Shown here piece after piece: positions 17,895 to 27,140 of a stretch of 63,276 nt of DNA. Within the stretch, counting starts at the first letter, position 1; each line of letters opens with the position of its first letter. Location of the stretch: assembly GCA_022448645.1 (NCBI GenBank), contig JAKVBZ010000021.1, positions 1-63,276 of the forward strand. The letters run 5' to 3'. Below the pieces are notes generated by a model. It saw only the letters and a list, made by a program, of their open reading frames with translations, searched no databases and was not told the DNA's origin. Source of the DNA: Pirellulaceae bacterium. Lineage in GTDB: Bacteria; Planctomycetota; Planctomycetia; Pirellulales; Pirellulaceae. Both the position numbers and the translations under genes were made by a program.

Positions 17895-18998
17895 GTGGGC
17901 GTTCCCCTATCGCAAATGTGGACGGTTGCCACTTACGTTCTCTACAAACAGCTACGTGGTGAACAACAATATCCTTTGGTATTGATGCTCGAACCGTTGT
18001 TTCGCTGCAATCTGGCGTGTGGCGGCTGCGGAAAAATTCAACATCCTCCCGACATCCTACGCAAAGAACTCTCACCCGAAAAATGTTTTCAGGCCGTGGA
18101 TGAGTGTGGTGCACCGATTGTTTCCATTCCTGGCGGCGAGCCTCTATTGCACACGCAGATCGACGAAATCGTCGAAGGACTTGTAGCTCGCCGCAAGTAT
18201 GTCTACTTGTGTACCAATGCTCTGCGGTTGAAAGAATCGTTGAACCGTTTCACGCCCTCGAAATACTTATCATTTTCGGTGCACATGGACGGTCCTCGCG
18301 ACATTCACGACCGAGCCGTGTCTCGACTTGGGACGTACGATATCGCCGTGGAGGCTATCCGTGCCGCGTTGGACACAGGATTTCGAGTCACCACGAACAC
18401 GACTATGTTTCACGGCATCGAGCCTTCACAAATGCAAGCCTTCTTTGATGAGATGATGTGCCTAGGTGTAGAAGGCATGATGGTGTCTCCGGGCTACCCC
18501 TATGAAAAAGCCCCCGAGCAAGATCATTTTCTGCAGCGCAAACAAACCGTTCAGCTGTTCCAAAACCTCTTGGCTAAGTTACCTTGGCGCTGGAAATTCA
18601 ACCAGACTCCACTCTTTCTAGAATTCCTTCGAGGGCGTTGGACTTTGGAATGCACTCCTTGGGGCAACCCAACATACAACCTGTTTGGTTGGCAAAAACC
18701 ATGTTATCTCATCGAAGAAGGGTACTGCGACACGTTTTCCGAACTCATGAACTCAACCGACTGGAATCAATATGGCCATGCGTCCGACAATCCTAAATGC
18801 CGCAATTGCATGGTTCATTCGGGACACGAACCCACAGCCGTCATGCAGACGTTCGGGACTCTGCGAGGTCTCGCACGCACAGCCCGGATCGTGTTGACGG
18901 GAATGACCGACCGTAGCAAGGCTGCCACCCCGCCTACTTCTTCTCAGAATCAGGACTCATCGCACGGTAACCGTGTCGAGTTACCAGTGCTACAATAA
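17895..18998 (+). CDS. hpnH: Hopanoid biosynthesis radical SAM protein HpnH
   Basis: HpnH adds an adenosyl group to the hopene skeleton, the first step toward C35 (extended) hopanoids. The 367-residue protein has the radical SAM cluster motif RCNLACGGCGK, with Cys38, Cys42 and Cys45 as [4Fe-4S] ligands, followed by IPGGEPLLH (SAM-binding GGE). The C-terminal half contains CTPWGNPTYNLFGWQKPCYL and a Cys pair in NPKCRNCMVHSGHE, as in HpnH. The start is GTG 17895, supported by AGGAG at 17881-17885. Adjacency to shc confirms the assignment. A Ser/Gln-rich tail of about 30 residues ends the protein. Confidence 0.95.
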   Translation: MGVPLSQMWTVATYVLYKQLRGEQQYPLVLMLEPLFRCNLACGGCGKIQHPPDILRKELSPEKCFQAVDECGAPIVSIPGGEPLLHTQIDEIVEGLVARRKYVYLCTNALRLKESLNRFTPSKYLSFSVHMDGPRDIHDRAVSRLGTYDIAVEAIRAALDTGFRVTTNTTMFHGIEPSQMQAFFDEMMCLGVEGMMVSPGYPYEKAPEQDHFLQRKQTVQLFQNLLAKLPWRWKFNQTPLFLEFLRGRWTLECTPWGNPTYNLFGWQKPCYLIEEGYCDTFSELMNSTDWNQYGHASDNPKCRNCMVHSGHEPTAVMQTFGTLRGLARTARIVLTGMTDRSKAATPPTSSQNQDSSHGNRVELPVLQ

Positions 18999-19156
18999 GC
19001 AGTCGGCGTGTGGAACGCAGTCACTTGATGACTCGAAGAGTCAGTCGAAAACTGATATGCGGACCCACAATCTCGAACGATGGCATTTCGAGGCCGTCGA
19101 TCAGCTCAAAAACCGCTTCACTGAGGCCCTTGGAAGGACAACGTGCATTTCCAACC

Positions 19157-19885
19157 ATGAATCAGCCACTTCTCATATTGTTTGCGCTGGATATGGAGGC
19201 AGAAGGCGTCGTTAGCCGACTGGAAGATCCTGACGAATCACAACATGGCTCCCTGCGTTTGACACACGGTCGATTGGCTGGAGTTGAAGTGGTGGTAGCG
19301 TCGTCGGGCGTCGGACGAGCTCCGGCCCACCAGGCTACTCTGGAACTGGTGTCACATCTCCAACCCAGTTGGGTGATCTCGGCAGGGTTCGCTGGCGGCG
19401 TGGTTTCGCACGTACATCGTGGCGATATTGTATTAGCTAATTCTGTGACCGATGAAGCACAAAATATTTTGGCGATTGACTTGAATATGAGTGAAGCGGG
19501 AACACCACCAGGTCTTCATGTGGGTCGCCTAGTGACGGTCAACGACGTGAAAGAGCGCCCCCAAGATAAACAAGCGCTGGCTGCATCCCACAAAGCAATT
19601 GCTGTCGACATGGAATCGTTCGCCTCAGCAAACGTTTGTGCGCAAAAAGAGATTCGCTTTATGATCGTTCGTGTGATTACGGATGAAGTCGATGAGCAAC
19701 TTCCGCCAGAAGTTCGTCATCTGCTTGCACAAGATTCCACCGCAGGACTGTGGGGGGCAGTCGCTGGTGCGGCCATCGGTCGTCCGTCTAGCCTGAAAGA
19801 TTTATGGACATTGCGCAAAAACGCTGTGACCGCGTCGGAGCGTTTGGGACAATTCCTGTCAAGCATGATTCAGCAACTCAGGTGA
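19157..19885 (+). CDS. hpnG: Hopanoid-associated nucleoside phosphorylase/nucleosidase, HpnG-like
   Basis: The 242-residue protein belongs to the purine/MTA nucleosidase-phosphorylase fold. Recognisable pieces are ASSGVGRAPA, the substrate loop WVISAGFAGG, GDIVLANSV, and the VDMESFA motif whose Met-Glu contacts the nucleoside ribose. In hopanoid clusters HpnG removes adenine from adenosylhopane produced by HpnH to give ribosylhopane. Position directly after hpnH (158 bases) supports this role over a general MTA/SAH nucleosidase. I start it at ATG 19157; a frame reaching further upstream lacks family-like sequence. Confidence 0.85.
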   Translation: MNQPLLILFALDMEAEGVVSRLEDPDESQHGSLRLTHGRLAGVEVVVASSGVGRAPAHQATLELVSHLQPSWVISAGFAGGVVSHVHRGDIVLANSVTDEAQNILAIDLNMSEAGTPPGLHVGRLVTVNDVKERPQDKQALAASHKAIAVDMESFASANVCAQKEIRFMIVRVITDEVDEQLPPEVRHLLAQDSTAGLWGAVAGAAIGRPSSLKDLWTLRKNAVTASERLGQFLSSMIQQLR

Positions 19886-20054
19886 CCGTGGCAGGGCAGG
19901 GGGCTATCTCCAAACCCCTAGAACGAATGAATCGCTAACCTGGTGTAGACTAGAAGCAGTTTAAAAAAATCCGTACGATGTCCTTTCAGGGTCGTCATAC
20001 ATTTCCGCCCACAGTTGTATGCAACGTCCGCTGCACTCTTTGGAGACACTTACT

Positions 20055-21257
20055 GTGAAACGTTCCGCGCTCGTTCTTGTTCTTTTTGTATCGTTCATCC
20101 CCAACACCATATCAGGGGAGGAAACTGCCAAAACGCAGTTGGACGGTCGCGATGGACGCAAGTTAGCTTTGCAACAATTTCGACCGCACCCCATGCTGCG
20201 AGTCCAACATCACAACCTGCAGCAAGCAAAATTCCGCGTGGTCGACGTGCACTCGCATTTACTGCACAAGCTACCACGTACTTACGGCGAGGTCGAAAAG
20301 TACGCCCAAGTGATGGACAAGCATCAAATAGCCATCAGTGTCAGCTTGGATGGGAAACTGGGGGAACAACTCGACCGGCACATCGAAATGGTCTGGCCCA
20401 AGTACCAAGATCGGTTCCTGATTTTTGCCAACGTGAACTGGATGGGGGATGGAGATCCAGACGATCCATCAACCTGGGCATGTCACCATGAGAACTTTGC
20501 CCACCAAACTGCACTGGCGCTGAAAGATGCCGTTAAACGCGGCGTAAGTGGTCTAAAACTATTCAAAGCTTTTGGACTCACATACAAGAACCCTGACGGA
20601 TCACTCATTCAAGTCGACGATCCTCGCTGGGATGGAATTTGGCAGGCGTGTAGCCAACTGGGGATTCCTGTCATCATGCACGTGGCCGACCCGGCCGCAT
20701 TCTTTCTACCAATCGACGAAACCAACGAGCGCTGGGAAGAACTCCACCGGCATCCCGATTGGAGCTTTGCCCAAAAAGAATTCCCCACACGAGAAGAATT
20801 GTTAGAAGCCCGCAACCGGATCATCGCACGTCACCCGAAAACCAAATTCATCGGTGCCCACATGGCAAACAATTCAGAAGATCTCCAGCAGGTAGGAAAG
20901 TGGTTGGATACTTACCCGAACCTTTACGTGGAAATCGCTTCCCGAATCAGCGAACTAGGCCGGCAACCCTATACTGCGCGCCAATTCTTTCTGGATTACC
21001 AGGATCGGATCATGCTGGGAACCGATGGCCCCTGGCCAGAACAACGACTCACACTGTATTGGCGGTTTCTAGAAACCTTTGACGAGTATTTCCCATACTC
21101 AGAAAAACCGTTTCCACCCCAAGGTTTGTGGAGAATCTATGGTATCGGCCTGCCAGATGAAGTGCTGAAAAAAGTGTATCACGAGAACGCCGCCAAAATC
21201 ATTCCGGGTGTCGCAGAGCGTTTGTTAACACAGAGAACGAACGAACCACGCAGCTAA
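20055..21257 (+). CDS. Exported amidohydrolase-family (Amidohydro_2) protein
   Basis: The 400-residue protein has a signal peptide (KRSALVLVLFVSFIPNTISG) followed by a metal-dependent TIM-barrel hydrolase domain. The metal ligands expected for the family are present: DVHSH near the start of the barrel, MHVAD in the middle, FIGAHM later and LGTDGPWP for the terminal Asp. GTG 20055 is preceded by GGAG at 20042-20045; an ATG at 20019 in the same frame would add 12 polar residues and spoil the signal peptide. Relatives include decarboxylases and lactone hydrolases; the substrate is unknown. It stands apart from its neighbours. Confidence 0.82.
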   Translation: MKRSALVLVLFVSFIPNTISGEETAKTQLDGRDGRKLALQQFRPHPMLRVQHHNLQQAKFRVVDVHSHLLHKLPRTYGEVEKYAQVMDKHQIAISVSLDGKLGEQLDRHIEMVWPKYQDRFLIFANVNWMGDGDPDDPSTWACHHENFAHQTALALKDAVKRGVSGLKLFKAFGLTYKNPDGSLIQVDDPRWDGIWQACSQLGIPVIMHVADPAAFFLPIDETNERWEELHRHPDWSFAQKEFPTREELLEARNRIIARHPKTKFIGAHMANNSEDLQQVGKWLDTYPNLYVEIASRISELGRQPYTARQFFLDYQDRIMLGTDGPWPEQRLTLYWRFLETFDEYFPYSEKPFPPQGLWRIYGIGLPDEVLKKVYHENAAKIIPGVAERLLTQRTNEPRS

Positions 21258-21646
21258 GAGAAAAACACTGCTGTCGCAGGGTCACTTTCATTCAGAATCC
21301 ACCGACGCCAGCCAGGACACCTCTGAAGGTCAAAGCTGCCTGCCTACCTTTTGTGTTGGTTAAGTGACCTTTTGGTGATTGCAGAACTCTGAACGTTCGC
21401 AAAATCCGGTTGGCCAAACTAGATCACACCTATGCCAAGAAGGTCCGAAAATCACTCAAAAACGCGAGACAGACATATTGGTCTGCTTGACCCCGTTTTG
21501 CTGGCTTATCATCGAACAGTGCGAAAATGGGCATCGTTGAATTCCTCCATGCAGGGCAGGGGGGTGGGCGGTTTTTCAATGGAAACTCATAATAGTGTCT
21601 TTCCCACCAAGTACCTCATATTTCGCCGTTACACGTTGCCGACTGG
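21258..21646. other. Intergenic region, no gene recognised
   Basis: The 389 bases have no convincing frame. They contain GCAGGGCAGGGG at 21551-21562, a word also present after hpnG at 19891-19902. An imperfect AAGGTCA/TGACCTT pairing near 21327-21375 has a long loop and is weak. Confidence 0.3.
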
Positions 21647-22348
21647 TTGCCTACTGTGGTTCACATCTTTCGAGGCCTCGCTTGCCTGGCATTGCTGCTC
21701 CTGATCGCCAACGGCATCTGGGCATGGTTGTCGGTAGACGATGTGGAATCCACAACGAGTCAATTACGGACACTCCAAGAATCACGGTCCAAAATCAAAA
21801 AACTACGTACTACGGCAAGAACCAGCCAACATTCTGACGGTGTTGTCAAGTTACGCAAGCACGAAGACAACGAAACGCAGCTCGTCAAACATCTCGACGC
21901 GAATCTGCAACGCAGCTCGTTGCAGTTCTTGTTTCTGCTGGCAACGTCTCTAGTCGCCATGTTGGTAAATAGCATCACCATCACGTATTTCATCGGAACC
22001 AGCCGCTGGTGTAAGGAAGTCGTAGAGACTTATTCGCTGGACACTCAACTAGCGTTGCAGTCCGCAATATGTAAACGACAAGCGTTTCCGTGGGCAATGA
22101 TCGGGATCGCAACGGTCCTTTGGCTGTCTGCACATGGTGGCGCGGCCAACCCGAGTGTGCGACTCATCTCGGCAGCCCCATGGGGAACTTCCTATGCTGC
22201 ATCAGCTGCTCTTTGCACCGTGATCATGGCCTTCTGTTTTCGGAAACAAACGCAATACTTGGCTCAAAATTTTCGAGTGATTGAAACGATCTTGGATGAT
22301 GTCCAGCTCGTTCAAAACGGACAGTCGCCATCGACAAACGCTCCCTAA
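21647..22348 (+). CDS. Membrane protein of unknown function
   Basis: The frame encodes about 233 residues. One hydrophobic segment is near the start (GLACLALLLLIANGIWAWL), then a charged, probably helical stretch of about 55 residues (rich in Lys, Arg, Gln and Ser), then a second helix (FLFLLATSLVAMLVNSITITYFI), and two more in the C-terminal half (AFPWAMIGIATVLWLS and SYAASAALCTVIMAFCF). The layout suggests a four-helix membrane protein with an extracytoplasmic coiled segment. I do not recognise a family. The start is uncertain: only TTG 21647 or GTG 21656 are available, with no clear ribosome binding site. dtd follows after 32 bases. Confidence 0.6.
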   Translation: MPTVVHIFRGLACLALLLLIANGIWAWLSVDDVESTTSQLRTLQESRSKIKKLRTTARTSQHSDGVVKLRKHEDNETQLVKHLDANLQRSSLQFLFLLATSLVAMLVNSITITYFIGTSRWCKEVVETYSLDTQLALQSAICKRQAFPWAMIGIATVLWLSAHGGAANPSVRLISAAPWGTSYAASAALCTVIMAFCFRKQTQYLAQNFRVIETILDDVQLVQNGQSPSTNAP

Positions 22349-22380
22349 TTTAAACACAATCCCTTACCGCAAAGCCAACC

Positions 22381-22830
22381 ATGCGTGCCTGCGTACAACG
22401 AGTCCACAAAGCTGACGTGACTGTCGACGGTGAGATCGTTGGACAGATCGATACAGGCATGGTCGTCCTATTGGGTGTCGCCCAAGGTGACACTCAAGAC
22501 GACGTACACCAAATGTCCGACAAGCTGGCCGAGCTACGAATCTTCGAAGACGACGCCGGAAAAATGAACCGTTCACTGCTCGATTGTGGTGGCCAAATGC
22601 TGGTCGTCAGTCAGTTCACTCTATTGGGCGATTGTCGAAAAGGTCGCCGACCGAGCTTTGTGGCTGCAGGCGATCCGCAACTTGCCAAACAACTCTATGA
22701 CAATTTTGTGGTTGCTGTAGCAGCCAAAGGGATCAAAGTTGCTACCGGTATATTTCGAGCTCACATGGATGTGTCCCTGGTGAATGACGGTCCTGTCACG
22801 TTGTTGCTGGACAGTCGCAAGCTGTTTTAG
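22381..22830 (+). CDS. dtd: D-aminoacyl-tRNA deacylase
   Basis: The 149-residue protein has the length and both signature motifs of bacterial Dtd: [17 protein letters not shown] (with the SQFTL block) and [11 protein letters not shown] (the NxGPVT loop that rejects L-amino acids by main-chain contacts). The N-terminus MRACVQRV is also typical. The enzyme hydrolyses D-aminoacyl-tRNAs and glycyl-tRNA(Ala), a proofreading task in the cytoplasm. Confidence 0.96.
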   Translation: MRACVQRVHKADVTVDGEIVGQIDTGMVVLLGVAQGDTQDDVHQMSDKLAELRIFEDDAGKMNRSLLDCGGQMLVVSQFTLLGDCRKGRRPSFVAAGDPQLAKQLYDNFVVAVAAKGIKVATGIFRAHMDVSLVNDGPVTLLLDSRKLF

Positions 22831-22909
22831 GAAAGAACACTGTCATGTTGAGTTCCGACGCAGAGCATGGCACGAGAGCGATTCTAATTCCATGAGAGAC
22901 AGCAAGAAC

Positions 22910-23851
22910 CTACCGTATCCAGCCATCAACCCAGTGGTGGGCCATATTACAAAAATCACCCCACGTGGGACCGTGAACATCACTGATTGAGATCCATCCA
23001 ACGATCGCAATGAGCAACACCAGCTTACCGTAAGTAGAAATGTTAGCCCACACATTTTTGCTGTAGAATTTGACTGCCGTCCCGAACGAGCGTTTCACGC
23101 GCAGACCGCGGCGCCCCCATTCGAAACTGTAGAACTCGTCGAGTAACAAATGCGACATGAACCCCAAAACAACTGCTGTGACCTTGAACATCTTTTCAAA
23201 CAATCCTCGGCTGCGAAAGTCCACCGGTTCGCCATGACGAGAATTCCATCCACGCTCTAAATGCCCCGCTGCAACGTAAAGGTATTCTTCATACCTACCG
23301 TCATCGTAGTCCGGCCTCCAATCACCCCGCTCATCGTAACCGGACAGATGGTAATCTCCACGATAGTATCGTACTTCTGGGTCGCTCTTACCTCGGGAGT
23401 AAATCGGTCGATCGTAAGCTGACTCGGTGTAAACACCGTGTGCATACGGATCGGTACAAATCAAATAGGCGAGCAATCCAGCGATCGCCGCAGCGGGAAT
23501 ACTATGCCACATTCCTCGGTGGACCGTATAGCGTTTTAATATCTCGGCCAAACCAAATCGAATACTGATGTAGGCAAAAGCCCCAGCCAACACGATCAGA
23601 TCGGTGCTCAAACCCATTTCTTGTAAACGACCGATCATGAGCATCGGGACAACAGCTGCACCGAACGCAATACTCTCACGTAGAGGTACGCCAGTATCGC
23701 TATCCAAATCAGGCAGCATGCCGGACAAGCCACATAAACCAGCTCCCAACAAACAAGTAGATGCTTGAACGTCGTACACCAAGTAACCCATCGTGCCGTA
23801 TCCGATTCCCAAGATGGTGCTTGTTGTGATATGCGTACGAAATCCGGCCAT
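22910..23851 (-). CDS. YdjM/DUF457-type membrane-bound metal-dependent hydrolase
   Basis: The 313-residue protein has the DUF457/YdjM layout: FRTHITTSTILG at the start (metal-binding His), GMLPDLDSDTG in the first loop, and HRGMWHSI, the characteristic HR..HS motif. Five or six hydrophobic segments follow the family pattern, and SHLLLDEFYSFEWG supplies further His/Asp ligands. Between two helices, around residues 140-200, there is an inserted soluble segment rich in Asp, Tyr, Arg and Gly. Related proteins are membrane-bound and presumed hydrolases; the reaction is not established. It is divergent from the CvpA-like gene. Confidence 0.78.
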   Translation of the reverse strand: MAGFRTHITTSTILGIGYGTMGYLVYDVQASTCLLGAGLCGLSGMLPDLDSDTGVPLRESIAFGAAVVPMLMIGRLQEMGLSTDLIVLAGAFAYISIRFGLAEILKRYTVHRGMWHSIPAAAIAGLLAYLICTDPYAHGVYTESAYDRPIYSRGKSDPEVRYYRGDYHLSGYDERGDWRPDYDDGRYEEYLYVAAGHLERGWNSRHGEPVDFRSRGLFEKMFKVTAVVLGFMSHLLLDEFYSFEWGRRGLRVKRSFGTAVKFYSKNVWANISTYGKLVLLIAIVGWISISDVHGPTWGDFCNMAHHWVDGWIR

Positions 23852-24182
23852 AGTGATTCGCTGTTAATTGAAAGGGGCAGAAATCATCACCATAGAAATT
23901 GCGGCGCTCGCGAACTGAAACCACCAGTCCACGAGGCGAAGGAATGTAACGAATGGTAACGGATGGCAGCAAGTGCTTTGCGTGCGATGCTGGTGATGCT
24001 GGCTTGCTGTGCTGGCAAGGTTTACGTCGGTCAAACAAGAATTCGCTCTTGGCGCTGTCGCCCAATGCCATCTACTTTATAGTGGAGCAACACAAGCCGT
24101 TCGGCATTGGATCTCATCCCCCCATAAAGCCGGTCCGCCGTGCTGCTTATCGTCTTTTCTAATCCCCGGGAGAAATTCGCTC
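23852..24182. other. Divergent intergenic region, YdjM-like and CvpA-like genes
   Basis: The plus-strand frame is open back to 24009, but the residues encoded before ATG 24183 are unlike CvpA, so I treat this as non-coding. Promoters for both genes must lie here; none could be picked with confidence. Confidence 0.3.
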
Positions 24183-24947
24183 ATGCAAGCTTATGACATT
24201 TTTATGGTCGTGGTGCTCGCGGCAGCGACGATTTGGGGTTTGTGGAAAGGCTTGGCATGGCAAATCGCCTCTTTAGGATCTATCTTTCTCAGCTATTTCG
24301 TAGCCAGTCAGTTTTGCCACCAGGTTGCAGCTTATATCAATACCGAGCCACCCTGGAACGTTTTTTTGGCGATGCTAATCCTGTACGTAGTAACATCCGC
24401 CTTAGTTTGGATGGCATTTCGGGCCGTGCGCGCCTTCATTGATCAGGTAAAGCTGAAAGAATTTGATCACCAAGTGGGCGCGATTCTTGGAGCGGCTAAA
24501 GGAGTTATCCTCTGCGTCATCATCACACTATTCGCAGTAACTCTAGCCAGCGAGGGTCAACGACAAGCGATCATCGAATCTCGATCAGGGTACTACATCG
24601 CTCAATTACTGGATAATTCTGATGTCATCATCCCGGCTGAAATCCACGAGATTCTTGAGCCCTACCTGCATCATCTGGACGAGTCGCTGGACCCTCGATC
24701 TGACAATTATGGGCCCGAATTCGGCGATCGCGGCTACGACGATCGAGGCTGGGGTCCGAGTCCGCGGGAATGGGGGCTGACAGAGGGTGTCAAACAGGCC
24801 GTTTTCGACTCGCTGAGCCTTCCAGCACCCGAGCTGCGGGACGTCCAAATGGACTATCATGAGGACCACGGGAACCGGTATGGAGAGCAACCAGAAGAGT
24901 CCCGAGACCCAGGTTACGGGGACCGTCGTTTGGGGGCCTCGCGATGA
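24183..24947 (+). CDS. CvpA-family membrane protein with Asp/Arg/Gly/Tyr-rich tail
   Basis: The 254-residue protein starts MQAYDIFMVVVLAAATIWGL and has four hydrophobic helices in the first 125 residues, with GLWKGLAWQIASLGS after the first, as in CvpA (linked to colicin V export and envelope integrity). From about residue 170 the sequence becomes hydrophilic and low in complexity (GDRGYDDRGWGPSPREWG), continuing to a polar C-terminus. CvpA itself ends soon after the fourth helix, so this tail is an addition. ATG 24183 is chosen because it begins just before the first helix. Confidence 0.78.
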   Translation: MQAYDIFMVVVLAAATIWGLWKGLAWQIASLGSIFLSYFVASQFCHQVAAYINTEPPWNVFLAMLILYVVTSALVWMAFRAVRAFIDQVKLKEFDHQVGAILGAAKGVILCVIITLFAVTLASEGQRQAIIESRSGYYIAQLLDNSDVIIPAEIHEILEPYLHHLDESLDPRSDNYGPEFGDRGYDDRGWGPSPREWGLTEGVKQAVFDSLSLPAPELRDVQMDYHEDHGNRYGEQPEESRDPGYGDRRLGASR

Positions 24948-25141
24948 AATGTGACATAGCTGGAACGGAATCAGGAAGAAAGCCAGAACAACCTCTCACG
25001 TTTGGTCCCACAAGCGAAAGGTGCACTGCAGTAGGGTGCGTTTACTAACTAGAAAACAAGCACCTTACCGAACATAACGAACATTATCGGACGTTGTAGA
25101 ACAACAGAAAAAGAACCCTTCCTCACCCAAAACGGCTCCAC

Positions 25142-26125
25142 TTAGCCCTCTCCTAAGGCAGCTTCTTCTTCCAAAAAGACACCCATCCGACGGAACTTTT
25201 CGTAGCGTTTTTCGAGCAACTCATCGTTGGGAATTTCTTCCAACTCCCTTAGGGTCTTGACCAGATAATTCTTGACCCGCGAAGCGGTCATGAAATGGTC
25301 CCGATGGGCGCCTCCCAGCGGTTCCTCAATCACGTCGTCTACGACACCAAATCCCGGGAGATCACGAGAGGTGAACCGGAGTGCGTTGGCTGCCTTTTCG
25401 GCATATTCGTGGCTTTTCCAGAGAATCCCGGCACAACCCTCCGGACTAATGACCGAATAGTAGGAATGCTCGAGCATGGCCACACGATCTCCCAATCCGA
25501 TGCCCAGTGCGCCTCCACTGCCACCTTCACCGATCACCACGCAAATAATCCGCGTCTCTAGACGCGACATTTCATACATATTTTCTGCGATCGCCTGTGC
25601 CTGCCCACGTTCTTCAGCACCAATTCCCGGATAAGCCCCAGGAGTATCAATCAGGCAAATGATCGGCATGCCAAATTTGGCACCCAACTTCATTTTGAGC
25701 AACGCTTTGCGATAGCCTTCCGGATGGGCGCAGCCAAAGAAACATTCGCTCCGTTGCTTCAAATCTTGCCCTTTTTGGTGGCCAATGACCATGACCTTGA
25801 AATGATCCAATTTGGCGAAGCCGACTCGCATTGCCCGATCATCACCAAAATGTCGGTCTCCGTGCAATTCGACGAATTCATCAAACACCAAGTCCAAATA
25901 GTTGACTGTTTGTGGCCGATCCTTATACCTTGCCACCAGAACGGTTTCCCAGGCAGTCAAATTGGAATAGACGTCTCGCGTCACTTCCGTCCAGCGTCGC
26001 CTCAACTGCCGAATCTGTTCTTCGCTTTCGGCACTATGGTCATTAGTGCGTTCCAATTCTTTCAATTCAGCTTCGAGCCGGTTCATTTCCTGCTCGAAAG
26101 GCAACGTGTTATTTTGCGCAGACAT
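25142..26125 (-). CDS. accA: Acetyl-CoA carboxylase carboxyltransferase subunit alpha
   Basis: The 327-residue protein matches AccA over its full length: the N-terminal helical part with LEAELKELE, then YLDLVFDEFVELHGDR, GHQKG, and the carboxyl-CoA binding core FGMPIICLIDTPGAYPGIGAEERGQ followed by GEGGSGGALGIG. Together with AccD it transfers the carboxyl group from biotin to acetyl-CoA to make malonyl-CoA in the cytoplasm. The gene begins 6 bases after the end of the Ser/Thr kinase gene and is very likely in the same mRNA. Confidence 0.96.
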   Translation of the reverse strand: MSAQNNTLPFEQEMNRLEAELKELERTNDHSAESEEQIRQLRRRWTEVTRDVYSNLTAWETVLVARYKDRPQTVNYLDLVFDEFVELHGDRHFGDDRAMRVGFAKLDHFKVMVIGHQKGQDLKQRSECFFGCAHPEGYRKALLKMKLGAKFGMPIICLIDTPGAYPGIGAEERGQAQAIAENMYEMSRLETRIICVVIGEGGSGGALGIGLGDRVAMLEHSYYSVISPEGCAGILWKSHEYAEKAANALRFTSRDLPGFGVVDDVIEEPLGGAHRDHFMTASRVKNYLVKTLRELEEIPNDELLEKRYEKFRRMGVFLEEEAALGEG

Positions 26126-26131
26126 CTTGAG

Positions 26132-27055
26132 CTATCCGTCATTCCCTAAAGGAACGGGTGGTTTGGTGAATACTTTGATGTGGTCCAACTCGCGAATGAA
26201 ATCGTTAAACGACGACGGTCTCTCTTGCACTTTCTTTGCCATCGCACGAATAATCAATTCGGCAAATTCTTCGGTGACGTTATTGGCTGCAACCATGAGT
26301 GTGGGAACTGAAGCTTTCAGATGTTTCGTTAACAATTCATCCGCAGACTCCGCAGTGAATGGTGGCCGTCCCGTTAACATTTCGAAGACGGAACATCCAA
26401 AACTGTAGATGTCTGCCCGCACATCTAAAACTTCACCACGAATCTGTTCGGGTGACATGTAACTGCGAGTCCCCTGCACTTTAGAACGCCCACCTAACAA
26501 TCGGGACAGTCCTTTCTTAGCCTTGGCTGACAACGAAAAGTCAATCAACTTGGTAACGCCATCATGGACCATAAAATTGTCAGGCTTCACGTCCCGATGT
26601 AACCAACCTTGTTCATGCAAATAAGATAACCCCTGAGCGCACTGTCTGACAACAGCAGGTACACGAGGCAGAAATCCTTCGAGCCCTTCCTGTATCATTT
26701 GCTTAACATTTTGCGATCCACAGTATTCCAACACCAAAAAAGGAACGCGTTCGACCACACTAAACTCGATGACTCGTATCACGTTAGGGTGATCGAGATC
26801 GTGACCGACTTGGTATTCATGCCGCAGCTGGCTGATTTCCTCCCGACTCTTACGAAAGTCATCCTTGAGGACTTTCAGAGCCACACGTTCGTTCAGCGTA
26901 TTGATTGCCAGCCACACCTGACAGGACTGGCCAGTTCGAATTTGGCGAACGAGGCGGTATGTGCCAATATGGGTTCGGCCTGCAGTAGACACGGAAGGAC
27001 TAATCTGTGGGGTTGAGCGAAGTGATGAACAGGCACTCCCTTCAGTGTAAACCAA
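26132..27055 (-). CDS. Serine/threonine protein kinase (Hanks type)
   Basis: The protein (up to 307 residues) is nearly all kinase domain. The glycine loop is degenerate (IRTGQSCQVWLA), the ATP-binding Lys is in VALKVL, the catalytic loop is HRDVKPDN, and the usual DFG is DFS (LIDFSLSAK). GTRSYMSPEQIRGE is the activation segment end and DIYSFGCSVFEML the following helix. No transmembrane segment or sensor domain is visible, so it is soluble. The annotated start is TTG 27055; GTG at codon 22 is an alternative. It is located between a glycosyltransferase gene and accA. Targets are unknown. Confidence 0.87.
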   Translation of the reverse strand: MVYTEGSACSSLRSTPQISPSVSTAGRTHIGTYRLVRQIRTGQSCQVWLAINTLNERVALKVLKDDFRKSREEISQLRHEYQVGHDLDHPNVIRVIEFSVVERVPFLVLEYCGSQNVKQMIQEGLEGFLPRVPAVVRQCAQGLSYLHEQGWLHRDVKPDNFMVHDGVTKLIDFSLSAKAKKGLSRLLGGRSKVQGTRSYMSPEQIRGEVLDVRADIYSFGCSVFEMLTGRPPFTAESADELLTKHLKASVPTLMVAANNVTEEFAELIIRAMAKKVQERPSSFNDFIRELDHIKVFTKPPVPLGNDG

Positions 27056-27140
27056 CGTCGCAAGTGCCGAAAGCCCGATCAGCCGGCCAGCGCGGCAATC
27101 CGCAAGCTATCACCATCCATTGGCTGATCAAAAACAATCA

